Positions 1 to 6,749 of a stretch of 8,117 bases of DNA are shown here, piece by piece (position 1 is the first letter of the stretch; each line of letters begins with the position of its first letter). Origin of the DNA: Actinomycetota bacterium (lineage in GTDB: Bacteria; Actinomycetota; Actinomycetes; S36-B12; UBA5976); contig SXYE01000016.1 of the NCBI GenBank assembly GCA_005789325.1, positions 1-8,117 of the forward strand, in the 5' to 3' direction. Position numbers and translations under genes: made by a program. Below the pieces are notes generated by a model. The model was not told the origin of the DNA. It was given only the letters and a program-made list of their open reading frames with translations, and did not search any database.

Positions 1-1
1 A

Positions 2-328
2 ATTAATCAAACTCAAAGAATTGTCACTGAAATTATCAACACAGGTAAATCAAGTACCCCAATTGCCGGAATAAGTATTGATTCTACTTTCCGAGGAGTT
101 GGAGCAAGAATTGCTGAAGTTGTCAGTGATGGCCCAGCTGCATCAACCGATATAAGAGTTGGAGACATTGTTACTAAAATCAATGGAGAATTAGTTGAAG
201 ATTCAACTGAGTTAATTGTTGCGATCAGACGAAATAATCCAGGAGACACCATTGTTTTGACGGTGAAAAATGAATCTGGAAAGGAACGTGAAGTTTCAGT
301 CGTGTTAGGAAGCAGAGAAGAAGGCTAG
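2..328 (+). CDS. HtrA/DegP-like serine protease, C-terminal PDZ fragment (5' end outside window)
   Basis: An open frame runs from the left edge to a TAG at 326-328, giving about 108 residues with no start codon in the window. The visible part reads as the tail of a trypsin-like protease catalytic domain (INQTQRIVTEIINTGKS) followed by a PDZ domain with AEVVSDGPAAS, then the hallmark RVGDIVTKINGELVED, and a final strand region ending SVVLGSREEG. Family knowledge: HtrA proteases are envelope quality-control enzymes, usually with one N-terminal membrane anchor in Actinobacteria, and the PDZ domain binds substrate C termini. The Ser-His-Asp triad lies upstream and cannot be checked. The gene converges on the Mrp ATPase gene and the two stop codons share the bases CTAG at 325-328. 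Proximity to an Mrp/DUF1003/MgtE-N block matches a familiar actinobacterial neighbourhood. It could also be another PDZ protein, but an HtrA-type protease fits best. Confidence 0.85.
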   Translation: MNQTQRIVTEIINTGKSSTPIAGISIDSTFRGVGARIAEVVSDGPAASTDIRVGDIVTKINGELVEDSTELIVAIRRNNPGDTIVLTVKNESGKEREVSVVLGSREEG

Positions 329-1449
329 TTAGTTAAGAGTCCTAGATTTTTGCCTACTAGGCCTTTGGGATTTTTCATTAATGCTTTTGCCATATTGATT
401 ATTTCTATAGCAGCTGGTGATTCAGGATTTGAAATAACTAAAGGAAGCCCAGCATCGCCACCTTCTCTAAGTCTTACATCAAAAGGCACTTTTGCTAAAA
501 CATTAACTTGAGTTCCTAATTCATCACTTATTGCTTTAGCAACTGTTTCTCCACCACCGGATCCAAAAAGATCCATAGTTTCACCACATGATGAACAAAT
601 AACACCACTCATATTTTCAATTACACCTATAACTTTTTGATGAGTTTGTTTAGCTAAAGTTCCTGCCCTTACTGCTACTTCTGCGGCACTAATTTGAGGT
701 GTTGTGACAACAACAATTTCAGATTTAGGTACAAGTTGGGCGACACTTATTGCAACATCTCCAGTACCTGGGGGTAAATCAAGTAGTAATACATCTAAAT
801 CTCCCCACCAAACATCTGTCATGAATTGCTCCACGGCTTTATGAAGCATCGGTCCACGAAAGGCAATTGGTTGAGTAACTCCACCAGGTTTAAATGACAA
901 CATAGAAATTACGCGCACACCGTGGGCCATTTGAGGCATGATCATTCCTTCAACAACAGTTGGAGGAATTGTCACACCCATAATTCTTGGAATGGAATGA
1001 CCATAAATATCTGCATCAAGAATTCCTACCGATAAACCCAGTTCAGCAAAAGCAATTCCTAGATTTGCTGTTAGAGAGGACTTTCCCACACCACCTTTGC
1101 CTGAGGCAATGGCATAAATGCGAGTTAGATTTTTATCAAGAGCAAAGGGATTTTCTTTAATTGGGCCACGTAATTGTTCCCTTAGTTTTTTTCGTTGATC
1201 ATCATTCATAACATCAAGTACAACTTTTGTTTTGGCAGAAGCATCAATTTCTATAACAGCATTGGTAACTCTTTTGACAATTTCATCTTTTAAGGGGCAT
1301 CCAGATACAGTTAAGTAGATTTCAACTAGCACATCTTGATTCAAGACTTCAACATTTTTGACCATCCCAATTTCTGTGATGGGGCGTCTAATTTCTGGGT
1401 CCTGCACTGTGGAAAGTGCAGTCATAACAGCATCTTTAGTTAAAGACAC
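325..1449 (-). CDS. mrp: Mrp/ApbC/NBP35-family iron-sulfur carrier P-loop ATPase
   Basis: The product has 374 residues, the normal length for actinobacterial Mrp. Residues 1-85 form a DUF59/MIP18-type domain including SGCPLKDEI with Cys51. The ATPase domain begins near residue 110 with the deviant Walker A GKGGVGKS at 117-124, continues with DADIYGHSIPR, and has the Walker B-like LLLDLPPGTGD at 221-231. The Cys pair C285-S-S-C288 is the site that bridges an Fe-S cluster between the subunits of a dimer. Family role: a cytoplasmic scaffold or carrier in Fe-S cluster delivery. The start is GTG at 1449, because no better in-frame start precedes the domain, and only a weak A/G-rich stretch lies upstream, inside the end of the DUF1003 gene. 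It is the last gene of a three-gene operon, 6 bp after the DUF1003 gene. Its TAG stop (325-327) interlocks with the opposing HtrA stop. Confidence 0.95.
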   Translation of the reverse strand: MSLTKDAVMTALSTVQDPEIRRPITEIGMVKNVEVLNQDVLVEIYLTVSGCPLKDEIVKRVTNAVIEIDASAKTKVVLDVMNDDQRKKLREQLRGPIKENPFALDKNLTRIYAIASGKGGVGKSSLTANLGIAFAELGLSVGILDADIYGHSIPRIMGVTIPPTVVEGMIMPQMAHGVRVISMLSFKPGGVTQPIAFRGPMLHKAVEQFMTDVWWGDLDVLLLDLPPGTGDVAISVAQLVPKSEIVVVTTPQISAAEVAVRAGTLAKQTHQKVIGVIENMSGVICSSCGETMDLFGSGGGETVAKAISDELGTQVNVLAKVPFDVRLREGGDAGLPLVISNPESPAAIEIINMAKALMKNPKGLVGKNLGLLTN

Positions 1450-1455
1450 AATTAG

Positions 1456-1944
1456 TTAATCTTTTTTGTCTTGGTTAAATTGCAGTTCTTCAAGAAGATC
1501 TCTCAATTCACTTTTGATGTAATCACGGGTAGCAACATCATTTAACGCTATGCGCAAATCTGCTAACTCGCGAGCCAGAAATTCAGTATCTGCTAATAAG
1601 CGATTAGCTTGATTTCTGTCTTGAGCACTTTGCACACGATCACGGTCAGTCTGACGATTTTGGGCAAGAAGAATCAGGGGAGCAGCGTAAGAAGCTTGCA
1701 ATGAAAGCATCAAAGTAAGAGCTAAGAATGGCCATGGATCAAATCTAAATTCGATTGGTCCAAGTGTGTTCCATAAAACCCAGCTGGTCACAAAAATAGT
1801 CATTAGAGCAATGAAGCGCCATGAACCAATTTGTCGCGCAACTCTTTCACTTACTAAACCAAATCTTTCAGAGTCATAAGGATTCTTAAACTGCAAACCG
1901 CTGCTTCTAGGTTGATCTAGACGTGAGCTTCTAATCTTTTTCAT
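1456..1944 (-). CDS. DUF1003 family membrane protein
   Basis: This 162-residue protein belongs to the DUF1003 family, whose biochemical function is not known. Two hydrophobic segments at about residues 43-62 and 71-94 flank the family signature FDPWPF (68-73) and the strongly conserved SLQASYAAPLILLAQNRQ (81-98). A charged, probably coiled-coil cytoplasmic tail follows (about 100-158). The N-terminal 40 residues are basic and probably cytoplasmic. The ATG at 1944-1942 overlaps the TGA of the upstream MgtE-N/CBS gene (ATGA), and a GAGG lies about 10 bases upstream, so translational coupling is likely. The Mrp gene follows after 6 bp. The repeated pairing of DUF1003 with MgtE-N/CBS proteins in Actinobacteria suggests a shared role, perhaps in divalent cation or membrane homeostasis, but that is inference. 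Confidence 0.92.
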   Translation of the reverse strand: MKKIRSSRLDQPRSSGLQFKNPYDSERFGLVSERVARQIGSWRFIALMTIFVTSWVLWNTLGPIEFRFDPWPFLALTLMLSLQASYAAPLILLAQNRQTDRDRVQSAQDRNQANRLLADTEFLARELADLRIALNDVATRDYIKSELRDLLEELQFNQDKKD

Positions 1945-3188
1945 GATCTGACCTCAACTTCATCTTGATCGCGCCAATCATCAGGAAGCATGTGATCAAT
2001 AACGTCGTCAACAGTTACTGCTCCTAGCAATCTGTTCTCAACATCGACAACGGGTAAAGCCACAAGATTGTAAGTTGCAAAGTATTTAGTAACTAATGCC
2101 AAAGATGTGTTAGGACCAACTGGTTTGAGTTCAGAATCAATCACACTTGAAACCAAAGTTCCTGGAGATTCTCTTAAAAGTCTTTGCATGTGTGCAACAC
2201 CTAAATATTTTCCAGTAGGTGTATCAAGTGGAGGTCTTACAACATAAACCTGACTCGCCAAAGAAGGAGGTAATTCAGGATTTCGAATACTTGCTAATGC
2301 TTCAGCAACTGTTGCATCGGGAGTTAACACAACTGGTTCAGTTGTCATCATTCCACCTGCTGTGTAATCACCATAAGTTAAAAGTCGGCGAAGATCATCT
2401 GCTTCTTCTGGTTCCATTAATTCTAAATATTCTTCAGCTTTTTGTGGAGGTAATTCTTTTAGCAAATCTGCTGCATCATCAGGTGCCATTTCTTCAATAA
2501 CATCAGCAGCACGTTCAATTTCAAGTTTTCCTACAATTGCAACGCGAGTTTCTTCACTCATTTCTTCCAAAACATCTGCAAGTCTTTCATCATCGAGTTT
2601 TGAGATAACTTCTACTTGTTTATCAATTTCTAAATCTGCTAAATATGTAGCAATATCTGGTGCTCTCATATCATTTAGTGATGTAAGTAAATTATCAAAC
2701 GGTTTTCCTTGAACTTGTAAAGTTAAACCATCAACTTCACTCCAATCAGCAAAAAATTTTTCGCCACGTTTGGTAAATCTTGAACCGGCACGTCTTAAAT
2801 AAAGTTTTGTAATGTGCCAATCAGCACCTGGTCTTGATTGCTCCATTGCAATATCAAGCAAAGTCACTTCTTCACCGGTGTGTTTCATTTTCATTTTACG
2901 ATCAAGTAGTTCACCCACAACTCTTGATTCTGATTCTCTTTGCTCAAAACGGCGCATATTCACAACACCAGTGGAAATAATTTGTCTTGCATCAAAATCT
3001 GTAACTCTTGACATTGGTAAAAAAACAAGACGGCGTTGTGGAACTTCAACTAATAAACCAATTATTCTTGGCGGATTATTACTGTGTCGTAAATGGACAA
3101 CAGTGTCACGCACTTTGCCCAGCTGATCACCCTGTGGATCGAATACAGCTGTGCCAGTGAGGCGCGAGATGAATATACGGTCAGACAC
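1941..3188 (-). CDS. PRC-barrel / MgtE N-domain / CBS-pair protein without a transporter domain
   Basis: The product has 415 residues. The first part, about 1-150, resembles PRC-barrel-like beta domains (TAVFDPQGDQLGKVRDTVV near the start, then a second region near 85-155). A helical MgtE N-terminal superhelix follows at about 165-270, with the repeated EEM/EEMAPDDAADLL pattern (208-243) and MEPEEADDLRRLL (258-270). AGGMMTTEPV (277-286) opens a CBS pair running to about residue 402. True MgtE Mg2+ channels continue with five membrane helices after the CBS pair, but this protein stops at VEVRS and has no hydrophobic segment. It is therefore probably a soluble sensor or regulator built from the Mg2+-sensing parts of MgtE. 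The start is a GTG: the reading frame is closed four codons upstream by a TAA (3198-3200), and no Shine-Dalgarno is visible. It is the first gene of the operon with DUF1003 and mrp and overlaps DUF1003 by 4 bp. Confidence 0.9.
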   Translation of the reverse strand: MSDRIFISRLTGTAVFDPQGDQLGKVRDTVVHLRHSNNPPRIIGLLVEVPQRRLVFLPMSRVTDFDARQIISTGVVNMRRFEQRESESRVVGELLDRKMKMKHTGEEVTLLDIAMEQSRPGADWHITKLYLRRAGSRFTKRGEKFFADWSEVDGLTLQVQGKPFDNLLTSLNDMRAPDIATYLADLEIDKQVEVISKLDDERLADVLEEMSEETRVAIVGKLEIERAADVIEEMAPDDAADLLKELPPQKAEEYLELMEPEEADDLRRLLTYGDYTAGGMMTTEPVVLTPDATVAEALASIRNPELPPSLASQVYVVRPPLDTPTGKYLGVAHMQRLLRESPGTLVSSVIDSELKPVGPNTSLALVTKYFATYNLVALPVVDVENRLLGAVTVDDVIDHMLPDDWRDQDEVEVRS

Positions 3189-3230
3189 ATGGAAATGTTA
3201 CTGCCGGGACGTGATTGACTAACAACTCAT
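3189..3230. promoter_or_regulatory. Divergent promoter region, possible leaderless start for the minus-strand operon
   Basis: Only 42 bp separate two divergent start codons. On the minus strand a TAACAT hexamer (3200-3195) fits the actinobacterial -10 pattern TAnnnT. It ends 6 bases before the GTG at 3188, the spacing expected if transcription begins at the start codon itself. Neither gene shows a Shine-Dalgarno sequence here, which agrees with leaderless transcripts. On the plus strand a weaker TAACAA (3220-3225) sits 5 bases before the ATG at 3231. No convincing -35 element was found. This is inferred from pattern and spacing only. Confidence 0.4.
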
Positions 3231-4109
3231 ATGAAACCTACGACAGCAAATAGCAAATTTTCCATAGATTTCATAATTTTGGCTATAGCGATATTGGCAA
3301 TATCAACATCTGGACCATTAATTACTGTGACAGCAGCACCTGCCATCGCCATAGCTTTTTGGCGTTGTTTTCTGGGATCTGTTGCAACTGCACCCTTTGC
3401 ATTTAAAGATGGTTTGAAAAATATAAATAGAAAAACTTTTTTTACATCAGCTAGTGCTGGTTTGTTGTTAGGAATACATTTTGCTGTTTGGATCCCAAGT
3501 CTTAGATTTACAACTGTGGCAGCTTCCACGGCAATGGTCGCGACACAACCTGCTTGGGCTGCATTAATTGCCAGAATTAGGGGAGAGCGTTTTCCAAATA
3601 AAGTTTGGTTTGGAATATTTGTGGCACTATCAGGTGCATTACTACTAACAGGTATTGATATTTCTTTAGATAGAAGAGCAGTTATTGGAGATCTTTTAGC
3701 ACTATTAGGTGCAATCTTTGCAGCTTTATATGTAACAGTTGGTCAAAGTGCCCGAACTAAGTTAACGACAGCGCAATACACAGTAATCGCATATGCATTT
3801 GCTGCTTTTGCGCTTCTTGTTTTAGCCATTGGTGTGGGAATCAATTTAACTGGATTTAGTAGGCAAGCTTGGTTCTATATTTTTTTACTAACTTTGTTAG
3901 CTCAAATTCTGGGTCACACTTTGTTCAACATTACTTTGAGATCGCTATCTGCAACAGTTGTGAGTATGGGAATTCTTTTTGAAATGCCTGGTTCAACAAT
4001 TATTGCTGCTATCGCAATTGGACAAATTCCACCTTGGCAAACTTTACCTGCAATTGCCCTATTAATGGTGGGAATGTTTTATGTTGTTACTGGGTATAAA
4101 ACTAAATAG
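3231..4109 (+). CDS. EamA/DMT-superfamily transporter (RhaT/YdcZ-like permease)
   Basis: The 292-residue product is hydrophobic throughout and fits the ten-helix, two-EamA-repeat architecture of the drug/metabolite transporter superfamily. Predicted helices lie near residues 11-31, 37-57, 71-91, 96-114, 123-141, 149-169, 178-203, 212-232, 241-262 and 268-288. Typical family signs are the FWRCFLGS segment in helix 2, the end of repeat 1 (VALSGALLLTG), the start of repeat 2 (GDLLALLGAIFAALYVTVG), and a last repeat with LLAQILGHTLFNITLR and EMPGSTIIAAIAIGQIPP. Members export or import small metabolites such as amino acids; the substrate cannot be read from the sequence. The ATG lacks a Shine-Dalgarno and may begin a leaderless mRNA. 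Its TAG (4107-4109) lies inside the 3' end of the opposing hydrolase gene, an 8 bp convergent overlap. Confidence 0.9.
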   Translation: MKPTTANSKFSIDFIILAIAILAISTSGPLITVTAAPAIAIAFWRCFLGSVATAPFAFKDGLKNINRKTFFTSASAGLLLGIHFAVWIPSLRFTTVAASTAMVATQPAWAALIARIRGERFPNKVWFGIFVALSGALLLTGIDISLDRRAVIGDLLALLGAIFAALYVTVGQSARTKLTTAQYTVIAYAFAAFALLVLAIGVGINLTGFSRQAWFYIFLLTLLAQILGHTLFNITLRSLSATVVSMGILFEMPGSTIIAAIAIGQIPPWQTLPAIALLMVGMFYVVTGYKTK

Positions 4110-4962
4110 ATTTTAAAAACGTATCTAATTCAATTGCGGTTTTGTCTGGAAGCTCTCGTGCTGGAGAATGTGCTGCCCCAATAATCTCAACAAAATTAGC
4201 CTCAAGCATTTCGGCCATTGCTTGTTGTTCGCTTCTTGGCCAAGCATCATCATTTTCACCACGTAACACCAAAATAGGAATTTTGTAATTTTCTAAGGTT
4301 TGCTTAAGTTTGGGTGTCACATTTTCAACATTCATTAATAACTCAGACATAACCTTAAGTGACAAAGGATTGGTATTTAGCCAACGCTGTTTGCGCCATT
4401 TTCTAACAGGTTTAGAAAAACTTTGCTTACGTAAAATTGTTAAAACAAATGTTTTAACAAACCAAATAAAAGCTAAACTTCTACCTTTTTCAACCGCTTC
4501 CACTAAAGCTGGAAGTCCTCCCCAATTTTCCTTAGGTAAGGGACCAGTTCCACTACACATCAAAGTAATTGAGGCAAAGGACTGAGGAGATTTACTGGCC
4601 CCATATTGGGCAACAAGTCCACCAAATGAATGTCCAACTAAATGAACAGGTTCAGACAAAGAATTTGCAATATCAATAACATCTTGAGCAAAATTTTCTA
4701 AAGTGAAATCTTCTTCTTTATTTGATCCATAACTTGATGGTTGACCATGTTGATCTATTGATATGCAATGCCAACCAAGAGATGAAAGAATTGGCATTGC
4801 TGCCACAAAATCTTCTCGGCTACCACTCCATCCTGGAATAAAAATAATGGTGCCAGCATGAATTGCTTCAGGCTCAGAAACAAGAGCCCCAATAACATTC
4901 TTGGATGTCTTAAATTTGTGCTCTCGAATACCAGCAGGATTTACTAAAAGCTGTTCTTGCAT
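4102..4962 (-). CDS. Alpha/beta-fold hydrolase
   Basis: With the ATG at 4962 the protein has 286 residues. The canonical alpha/beta-hydrolase elements are present: the oxyanion-hole region FIPGWSGSRED (41-51), the nucleophile elbow GHSFGG with Ser112, the acid in RGENDDAWP (Asp238 or Asp239), and the catalytic His265 in GAAHSPARE. The substrate is unknown; the family includes esterases, lipases and C-C hydrolases. There is no signal peptide, so it is probably cytoplasmic. A start 18 codons further upstream (ATG at 5016) is also open, but it would overlap the conserved DUF3107 gene by 50 bp. The 4962 start leaves a 4 bp gap after the DUF3107 stop, with a GGA 7 bases before it, and is preferred. 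It is probably co-transcribed with DUF3107. A cap domain between the nucleophile and the acid (about 140-220) contains the basic stretch VRKWRKQRW. Confidence 0.87.
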   Translation of the reverse strand: MQEQLLVNPAGIREHKFKTSKNVIGALVSEPEAIHAGTIIFIPGWSGSREDFVAAMPILSSLGWHCISIDQHGQPSSYGSNKEEDFTLENFAQDVIDIANSLSEPVHLVGHSFGGLVAQYGASKSPQSFASITLMCSGTGPLPKENWGGLPALVEAVEKGRSLAFIWFVKTFVLTILRKQSFSKPVRKWRKQRWLNTNPLSLKVMSELLMNVENVTPKLKQTLENYKIPILVLRGENDDAWPRSEQQAMAEMLEANFVEIIGAAHSPARELPDKTAIELDTFLKSI

Positions 4963-4966
4963 TTTG

Positions 4967-5188
4967 TTATCCGGCAAAACCAACTCTTCTTTGTTCTGAA
5001 GCACCGATTTCAACAAAAGCTAGGCTTTCACCTGGAACTAGAATTTTTCTGCCCTTTTCATCAACCAATGACAATAATGTCTTATTTTTAACAGCAGATT
5101 CAATTTCTTTTGTTATCTCATCAGCAGTTGCTGTTGTCTCAAAGACTATTTCTCTAGAGCTATTTTGAACACCAATTCTTACTTCCAT
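4967..5188 (-). CDS. DUF3107 family small actinobacterial protein
   Basis: This 73-residue protein matches the actinobacterial DUF3107 family in length and in its conserved parts: the MEVRIGVQNSSREIVFE start, the central LLSLVDEKGRKILVPGE (38-54), and the C-terminal AFVEIG plus RRVGFAG ending. The function is unknown. It is small, soluble and predicted alpha/beta. The ATG at 5188-5186 is preceded by AGGAG (5203-5199) at about 10 bases. The alpha/beta hydrolase follows 4 bp after its stop, so the two probably form one transcript. A possible -10 on this strand is TAGTCT (5231-5226), which would give a leader of about 30 bases. The family is a useful taxonomic marker for this window. Confidence 0.9.
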   Translation of the reverse strand: MEVRIGVQNSSREIVFETTATADEITKEIESAVKNKTLLSLVDEKGRKILVPGESLAFVEIGASEQRRVGFAG

Positions 5189-5333
5189 TGCCTCAGGACT
5201 CCTAATTATTTAACTCGGTCCTCTAAGACTATTGCCAATGCGAGGGTTTTGCATCCTCCCGGCTATTTCCAAGACAAGTCCAGGCAGAGTAATCTCATGG
5301 CTATCAAAAGTAGCGAAAGGACAGTGTCTCAAG
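5189..5333. promoter_or_regulatory. Divergent intergenic region between DUF3107 and the gamma-glutamyl ligase
   Basis: These 145 bp have no credible coding frame. A GC-rich patch near 5234-5263 contains two competing pairings, ATGC (5238-5241) with GCAT (5251-5254) and GAGG (5242-5245) with CCTC (5255-5258), inside an outer GCC/GGC (5234-5236 with 5261-5263). A separate AGGAC (5195-5199) / GTCCT (5218-5222) pair encloses the DUF3107 ribosome binding site. I recognise no known riboswitch or operator here. The short stems could be RNA structure, a regulator site or chance. Confidence 0.4.
5290..5295 (+). promoter_or_regulatory. Candidate -10 element for the ligase-dehydrogenase operon
   Basis: TAATCT fits the TAnnnT form of an actinobacterial -10. 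A weak -35-like TTTCCA (5266-5271) lies 18 bases upstream. Transcription would begin near 5302, leaving a leader of about 32 bases that contains AAAGGA (5316-5321), about 12 bases before the ATG at 5334. This is a pattern match only. Confidence 0.35.
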
Positions 5334-6716
5334 ATGAGTGGATCAATCAAACAATCAGCAGACGCTCCGTTAAAAGTTTCTCAATTAGAGGCTGATATCA
5401 AATCAGGAAAAATTGACACCGTCGTTGTTGGCGTTACCGATATGCAAGGTCGCCTACAAGGTAAAAGAGTTCACGCACCGTTCTTTTTAAAAGACACCAT
5501 GGGACATGGAACTGAAGGTTGTAATTATTTGTTAGCAGTTGATGTTGATATGAACACAGTTGGTGGATACGCGATGTCATCTTGGGATTCAGGTTATGGC
5601 GACATGGTTATGGCACCTGACTATGACACATTGAGATACATTCCCTGGCTTCCTGGAACAGCCATGGTTTTGGCTGATTTACAAAAACTTGATCACACAG
5701 ATGTTTACGCATCACCAAGACAAATTTTGATCAAACAAATCAATAGATTAAAAGAATTAAAGCTTATTCCTTATGTTGGAACAGAATTAGAATTTATTGT
5801 TTTTAAAGATTCATTTGAAGAAGCATGGAATAAGGGATACCAAAACTTAATCCCAGCAAACCAATACAACGTTGATTACTCGCTGCTGGGTACCACAAGA
5901 GTTGAAGGATTATTAAGAGCAATCCGATTAGGAATGGATGGTGCTGGTTTAGAAGTTGAATCAGCAAAGGGTGAATGTAATCTTGGTCAGCACGAAATTG
6001 CATTTAGATTTAAGGATGCATTAACAACTGCTGATAATCATGTTATTTACAAACTAGGTTCAAAAGAAATCGCTTCAGCTCAAGGCATGTCCTTAACATT
6101 CATGGCTAAATTCAATGAACGTGAAGGAAACTCTTGCCACATTCATTTATCTGTTAGAGGACTAAATGATGAACCAGTTATGGCAGATGCAAAAGATCCA
6201 CAAGGATTAAGTGCACTGGGTAAATCATTTATTGCAGGTCAATTGAAATACATGCGAGAGATGACACTATTTTTTGCCCCAAATATTAATTCTTACAAGC
6301 GCTATGTTGAAGGTTCATTTGCTCCAACTGCAATGAAGTGGGGTAGAGACAACAGAACTTGTGCGATTCGCTTAGTTGGATCTGGTCATTCACTTCGTTT
6401 CGAAAACAGAGTTCCTGGAGGGGATGTAAATCCTTACTTGGCTGAAGCAGCAATGATTGCTGCAGGAATTGCCGGTATTGAAGAAAACCTAACTTTGGAA
6501 CCAGCCTTTGAAGGCAATGCTTATGTGTCAGATGCCGTAAGAGTTCCTTCAACTCTTGCTAAAGCAACAGAGCTTTGGGATAAGAGTGAATTTGTGACCA
6601 AAGTTTTTGGTAGCGAAGTTAAGGCTCACTACTTGAACATGGCTAAAGTAGAACTAGCTTCATTCGATAAAAGTATTACTGATTGGGAAAGATTCCGCAG
6701 TTTCGAAAGAATGTAA
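5334..6716 (+). CDS. Glutamine synthetase-like gamma-glutamyl-amine (polyamine/ethanolamine) ligase
   Basis: From the ATG at 5334 the protein has 460 residues, normal for class I GS-like ligases. The N-terminal beta-grasp domain contains VVVGVTDMQGRLQGKR (30-45). The catalytic domain shows the metal-binding GTELEF (E151, E153), the GECNLGQHEI loop (E214, E221), SCHIHLS with H269, the NSYKRYVEGSFAPTAMKWGR segment (319-338) and RFENRVPGGDVNPYLAEAA (355-373) with E358. It lacks the C-terminal adenylylation Tyr motif of housekeeping GlnA. CNLGQHE and NSCHIHLS are typical of ligases like PuuA, Streptomyces GlnA3 (polyamines) and GlnA4 (ethanolamine), which join glutamate to an amine using ATP. Pairing with an aldehyde dehydrogenase 33 bp downstream supports amine catabolism rather than ammonia assimilation. 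An in-frame ATG at 5232 would add 34 residues that do not look like the family, so 5334 is preferred. The exact amine substrate is undetermined. Confidence 0.87.
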   Translation: MSGSIKQSADAPLKVSQLEADIKSGKIDTVVVGVTDMQGRLQGKRVHAPFFLKDTMGHGTEGCNYLLAVDVDMNTVGGYAMSSWDSGYGDMVMAPDYDTLRYIPWLPGTAMVLADLQKLDHTDVYASPRQILIKQINRLKELKLIPYVGTELEFIVFKDSFEEAWNKGYQNLIPANQYNVDYSLLGTTRVEGLLRAIRLGMDGAGLEVESAKGECNLGQHEIAFRFKDALTTADNHVIYKLGSKEIASAQGMSLTFMAKFNEREGNSCHIHLSVRGLNDEPVMADAKDPQGLSALGKSFIAGQLKYMREMTLFFAPNINSYKRYVEGSFAPTAMKWGRDNRTCAIRLVGSGHSLRFENRVPGGDVNPYLAEAAMIAAGIAGIEENLTLEPAFEGNAYVSDAVRVPSTLAKATELWDKSEFVTKVFGSEVKAHYLNMAKVELASFDKSITDWERFRSFERM

Positions 6717-6731
6717 GACAAAGTATTACTT

Positions 6732-6739
6732 AAAAGGAG
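6732..6739 (+). promoter_or_regulatory. Strong ribosome binding site fixing the TTG start of the aldehyde dehydrogenase
   Basis: AAAAGGAG lies 10 bases before the TTG at 6750. The nearby ATGs at 6763 and 6766 are out of frame, so this Shine-Dalgarno decides the unusual TTG start. The 33 bp spacer after the ligase stop shows no terminator, which supports co-transcription. Confidence 0.75.
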
Positions 6740-6749
6740 TTAAATTAAA

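Noticed and set aside
341..375. Inverted repeat CCTAG/CTAGG (341-345 with 357-361) followed by a T stretch, as a terminator for the HtrA gene
   Set aside because: The stem is only 5 bp with an 11-base loop, the T run begins 9 bases after the stem, and it lies in the conserved Mrp coding end. It is too weak to call.
2219..2500. Plus-strand open frame of 93 codons opposite the MgtE-N/CBS gene
   Set aside because: It is an antisense shadow of a well-conserved gene, Leu/Gln-rich because of the opposite codons, with no independent support.
5189..5333. Known glutamine, guanidine or TPP riboswitch before the ligase
   Set aside because: None of the conserved core sequences of these classes that I know were found, and a plausible -10 lies after the structured patch, so the patch may not even be transcribed with the ligase.
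5165..5395. Open frame of 76 codons across the intergenic region, plus strand
   Set aside because: It overlaps DUF3107 and the ligase start in other frames, has no family resemblance and no ribosome binding site, and its composition looks random.
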